Source of the DNA: Candidatus Cryptobacteroides intestinavium
GTDB lineage: Bacteria; Bacteroidota; Bacteroidia; Bacteroidales; UBA932
NCBI GenBank assembly: GCA_017694845.1
Contig: JADIMI010000066.1
Coordinates: 1-64,000, forward strand
Reading direction: 5' to 3'
DNA: 64,000 bases
Part shown: in pieces, positions 60,826-64,000 of the stretch
Numbering within the stretch: position 1 is the stretch's first letter
Layout of the letters: every line of letters starts with the position of its first letter
The notes under the pieces: generated by a model
Told to the model about the DNA's origin: nothing
Seen by the model: only the letters and a program-made list of their open reading frames with translations
Database searches by the model: none
Position numbers and translations under genes: made by a program

Positions 60826-63800
60826 ATGCACAATTTTTATCGGACCGCCAATTCGGTAACGGGACTTATCGCATTGGTCACAGGATTACTGTTCCTGTCC
60901 GGATCCGCTGTCAACGCAAAAGTGACAGTGAAATGGGACAGCAGACAGGATCTGTTTTCGGTACGTGCTCAGGACGAGACCATAAGGAATGTCTTTGAGT
61001 ACATCGAAAAGAACAGCAGCTACATCTTCATCTATGAAGAGACTGTCGAATCCAGATTGTCAACAAGCGTGGATGTCCGCCTTGAAGGACAGGATATCGA
61101 ATCCATCCTCCAGGCAGTATGCTCGCAGGCAAGGCTGGAATATCTGATTTCAGGAAGACAGATCGCTGTATGGCCTGAAGGAGGCACCGCCCCTGTCATC
61201 TCGGACAAGGAGTTCACAGCCTCCGGCAAAGTAACTGACATCAACGGGGAGCCGCTCATCGGGGCATCCGTATTCATCAAGGGGACAGATACAGGAGTCG
61301 TGACAGACCTGGACGGGAGATATTCCATTTCTCTCAAGGCCGGGGATATACTGACGATATCCTATATCGGATACCAGGCCAAGGAGATCATGGTCACCGG
61401 AGAGGAGGAACAGACCACGGTCCTCACGCCTGACTCCCGCCTGCTCGATGAATCAGTCGTGGTGGGATACGGTGTACAGAAAAAGATCAACCTCACCGGA
61501 GCGGTGGATGTAGTGGACAGCGAGGAGCTTGTCGGACGCTCGGCATCCAACACCTCCTCCCTGCTTATCGGAATCGTGCCTAACCTCAACGTGACCCAGG
61601 GCAACGGACGTCCGGGCCAGGGAGCCACCCTCAACATCAGGGGTATCAACTCCATAAGCAGCAGCACAGGACCGCTCGTGCTGGTGGATGGTATCGAAGC
61701 CAACATAGACAATGTCAACCCTAACGACATCGAGTCCATAAGCGTGCTGAAAGATGCATCCGCCGCTGCAGTGTACGGAGCCCGTGCCGCATACGGAGTG
61801 ATACTCGTCACCACCAAATCAGGAAACGATGGCCAGGCCCACGTCTCCTACAACGGCCGTTTCAGCTTCAGTGCCCCGACGACATCCACCGACTTCGAGA
61901 CAAGAGGTTACTACTCGGCTGCTATCGTCGACATGTTCTTCTCCACATACCAGGGGTCGCAATATACCAACTACAATGATATGGACTACTACGAACTGTG
62001 GATAAGGCGCAACGACAAGGTCGAGAACCCGGAACGTCCGTGGGTGGTGGAAGAGAACGGACAGTATAAATACTACGGCAACTTCGACTGGTACAATTAT
62101 TTCTTCGACAACACAAGACCTACGTGGGAACACGATCTCAGCGTCTATGGAGGGAACGACAAGATCAACTACCGTATATCGGGCGGACTGTACGATGGCA
62201 AGGGAGTGCTGAATCAGGGCTCGGGAGATGACTACAAGAGATGGAACTTCCGCTCGAAGATCTCCGCACAGATAACCCCGTGGCTGAAAATCAGCAACAA
62301 CACATCCTTCAACTACAACAAATACACCTTCAATTCCCCTGGTGCCGTTGCCGGAATGTTCTCCAGCGCAAGCGCGCATGCCCTTGCATCCATAATGCCT
62401 TACCATCCTGACGGAACGTTTTCCTGGAGAGTCCCTTCAGCGATAGCATCCAACTATATCCCTGCAAACGGATTCCATACGATTGTCCAGTATGACAAGA
62501 CATTCAACCAGGATTCCAACAACTCGTTCGGAACCATATTCGAGGCCGTAATAACCCCTGTGGACCATTTCTCCATCACAGCGAACTATTCCTACAGCCA
62601 GCAGGAATACAAGGCCATCAACAGGACCGTACAGGTACCTTATTCCGAAGTTCCGGGAGTAGTGGAATGGAGGACAGACCTTACGGACAAACTGTACGAG
62701 AACAGGGAGAAGAACGAATATCAGGCTGCAAACGCATACGCCAACTACGACAACACCTTCTCCGGCCACCATATCGGGGTCACCGCCGGTGTCAACTACG
62801 AGACAAGATACTACTTCGATCTGACCGCGGAACGCTCGAACCTTATCTCCCAGGATATGAATGACTTCAACCTTGCAAAGGGAGAGGAGATGAACATCTC
62901 GGGAGGCAAAAACAGATATGCCCTCTTCGGAGTGTTCTACCGTGTCAACTATGACTACAAGGAACGATACCTGTTCGAAGCCAGCGGACGTTATGACGGA
63001 AGTTCGCGATTCGCTCCCGGACACCGCTTCGGTTTCTTCCCTTCATTCTCCGCAGGCTGGAGGATCGACCAGGAGAAATTCTTCACTCCTGCCAGGAAAT
63101 ATGTCAGCAATATGAAACTCCGGCTCTCCTACGGTATGCTCGGCAACCAGCAGGTAGGCTATTATGACTATATCCAGACCATAAATTCAGGCTCATCCAT
63201 CGGCTATGCTTTCGGAGATACCAACCGCGCCACCGGTGCCACGGTATCCGCCCCTAATGCATCAGACCTGACCTGGGAGACGGTCACCAATATGAACGCC
63301 GGTATAGACCTGGGTTTCTTCAACAACAGGCTCAACCTCTCCGCAGATGCCTACATAAGGGACACGAAAGGTATGCTGATGGCATCCCAGGACCTTCCGA
63401 ACGTCTACGGAGCTTCCTCCCCGAAATCCAATGCAGCAAGCCTGAGGACCAAGGGATGGGAGATAATGCTCTCATGGAAGGACAACCTGATGCTGGCCGG
63501 ACGCCCGTTCAACTACTATGTGTCCGCCACCCTGGCCGACTACATCTCGCATGTGACATACTACAACAATGACAACAAGACCATAGGCACTCCATATACC
63601 GGGCAGAGGCTCGGAGAAATGTGGGGCTATGTAGTGGACGGCTATTTCCTGACAGACGAGGAGGCTGCGAACTATCCTGTAGACCAGTCGTATGTCAACA
63701 ATATGATCAATATCTGCGCAAAGGATCCGGGACTGCACGCAGGAGACCTCAAGTTCGTGGATATGGATGGCGATGGGAAGATAAACCCTACATTGAGCGC

Positions 63801-64000
63801 GAACGACATCCGTGACCAGGTCGTAATAGGAAACTCACTTCCTCGGTATACATATTCCCTGAGCTTCGGAGGCAACTGGATGGGCTTCGACCTTTCTGTA
63901 ATGTTCCAGGGCGTAGGGTACCAGAACTGGTATCCGGCAGGAGAGACGGGTATGTTCTGGGGGCCGTACTCCCGCCCGTACCAGTCGTTCATTCCTACAG
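60826..64000 (+). CDS. SusC-family TonB-dependent transducer with STN domain (partial, C-terminus outside window)
   Basis: At least 1058 residues; the frame is open to the window edge. Signal peptide LLFLSGSAVNAK, then an STN domain at about 45-120 (IRNVFEYIEKNSSYIFIYEE, DIESILQAVCSQARLEYL) which touches FecR, then the carboxypeptidase-regulatory-like domain at about 130-205 (GKVTDINGEPLIGASVFIKG), plug (VVVGYGVQKKINLTGAVDVV, ISVLKDASAAAVYGARAAYG) and most of the barrel. Substrate unknown, since SusD and enzymes would lie beyond position 64000. Begins 41 bp after the fecR gene. Confidence 0.92.
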   Translation, partial: MHNFYRTANSVTGLIALVTGLLFLSGSAVNAKVTVKWDSRQDLFSVRAQDETIRNVFEYIEKNSSYIFIYEETVESRLSTSVDVRLEGQDIESILQAVCSQARLEYLISGRQIAVWPEGGTAPVISDKEFTASGKVTDINGEPLIGASVFIKGTDTGVVTDLDGRYSISLKAGDILTISYIGYQAKEIMVTGEEEQTTVLTPDSRLLDESVVVGYGVQKKINLTGAVDVVDSEELVGRSASNTSSLLIGIVPNLNVTQGNGRPGQGATLNIRGINSISSSTGPLVLVDGIEANIDNVNPNDIESISVLKDASAAAVYGARAAYGVILVTTKSGNDGQAHVSYNGRFSFSAPTTSTDFETRGYYSAAIVDMFFSTYQGSQYTNYNDMDYYELWIRRNDKVENPERPWVVEENGQYKYYGNFDWYNYFFDNTRPTWEHDLSVYGGNDKINYRISGGLYDGKGVLNQGSGDDYKRWNFRSKISAQITPWLKISNNTSFNYNKYTFNSPGAVAGMFSSASAHALASIMPYHPDGTFSWRVPSAIASNYIPANGFHTIVQYDKTFNQDSNNSFGTIFEAVITPVDHFSITANYSYSQQEYKAINRTVQVPYSEVPGVVEWRTDLTDKLYENREKNEYQAANAYANYDNTFSGHHIGVTAGVNYETRYYFDLTAERSNLISQDMNDFNLAKGEEMNISGGKNRYALFGVFYRVNYDYKERYLFEASGRYDGSSRFAPGHRFGFFPSFSAGWRIDQEKFFTPARKYVSNMKLRLSYGMLGNQQVGYYDYIQTINSGSSIGYAFGDTNRATGATVSAPNASDLTWETVTNMNAGIDLGFFNNRLNLSADAYIRDTKGMLMASQDLPNVYGASSPKSNAASLRTKGWEIMLSWKDNLMLAGRPFNYYVSATLADYISHVTYYNNDNKTIGTPYTGQRLGEMWGYVVDGYFLTDEEAANYPVDQSYVNNMINICAKDPGLHAGDLKFVDMDGDGKINPTLSANDIRDQVVIGNSLPRYTYSLSFGGNWMGFDLSVMFQGVGYQNWYPAGETGMFWGPYSRPYQSFIPT

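Overview
The window comes from a Bacteroidales bacterium (phylum Bacteroidota), most likely a gut-type member. The evidence is three SusC genes (two with SusD partners), a hybrid two-component-type regulator, FimA/Mfa1 and FimB/Mfa2 fimbrial proteins, BACON and DUF4302 lipoproteins, the rpmB-rpmG-DUF4295-ftsY cluster, and repeated promoters of the Bacteroidetes type (TTG, about 19-20 nt, TAnnTTTG). No insertion sequence, prophage, CRISPR array or rRNA operon was seen. The genus cannot be fixed from the sequence alone.

Layout. (1) 1-1919, minus strand: queE (cut by the window edge), queD and a D-2-hydroxyacid dehydrogenase. (2) 2016-2099: tRNA-Leu(CAG) with its own promoter and terminator. (3) 2183-8027, minus: a five-gene fimbrial operon that starts with an HExxH lipoprotein, followed by a DUF3575 protein, an OmpA/TPR-like lipoprotein, a major fimbrillin and a Mfa2/FimB-like subunit. 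(4) 8243-14889, minus: a six-gene operon of pheT, a DUF4296 lipoprotein, an aminofutalosine-deaminase-like amidohydrolase, a radical SAM protein, deoC and a small outer-membrane protein. (5) 15109-30645, minus: an eight-gene SusC/SusD locus with a zinc metallohydrolase lipoprotein, four BACON/DUF4302-type or unknown lipoproteins and two proteins sharing a 27-residue leucine-rich repeat. It carries no glycoside hydrolase, so a protein or peptide substrate is more likely than a glycan. (6) 30884-37178, minus: housekeeping genes ftsY, DUF4295, rpmG, rpmB, and the thrS-infC-rpmI-rplT-lepB operon. (7) 37243-41138, plus: a DUF4199 protein, a polyprenol-type glycosyltransferase and a PiT phosphate transporter. 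(8) 41144-59212: an alpha-mannan utilization locus with a divergent regulator (minus) and susC, susD, two SusE-like proteins, two GH76 enzymes, GH125 and GH2 (plus). (9) 59329-64000, plus: an ECF sigma factor, a FecR anti-sigma factor and a SusC with an N-terminal STN signalling domain, the start of another uptake locus that continues past the window.

How the mannan locus should work: surface GH76 endo-alpha-1,6-mannanases cut the mannan backbone, SusD and the SusE-like lipoproteins hold the products, SusC imports them, and GH125 removes alpha-1,6-mannose in the periplasm. The GH2 enzyme and the absence of GH92 are unusual for a yeast-mannan locus.

The most striking observation is the regulator of this locus. 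It has the full hybrid two-component architecture and an intact AraC-type DNA-binding domain, but every residue needed for phosphotransfer appears to be replaced, including the phospho-acceptor His by Gln and the receiver Asp by Glu. Other notable points are an apparent ATC start codon on infC behind a perfect AGGAGG, a palindromic pair of divergent promoters between thrS and the DUF4199 gene, and a PhoB-box-like array before the phosphate transporter.
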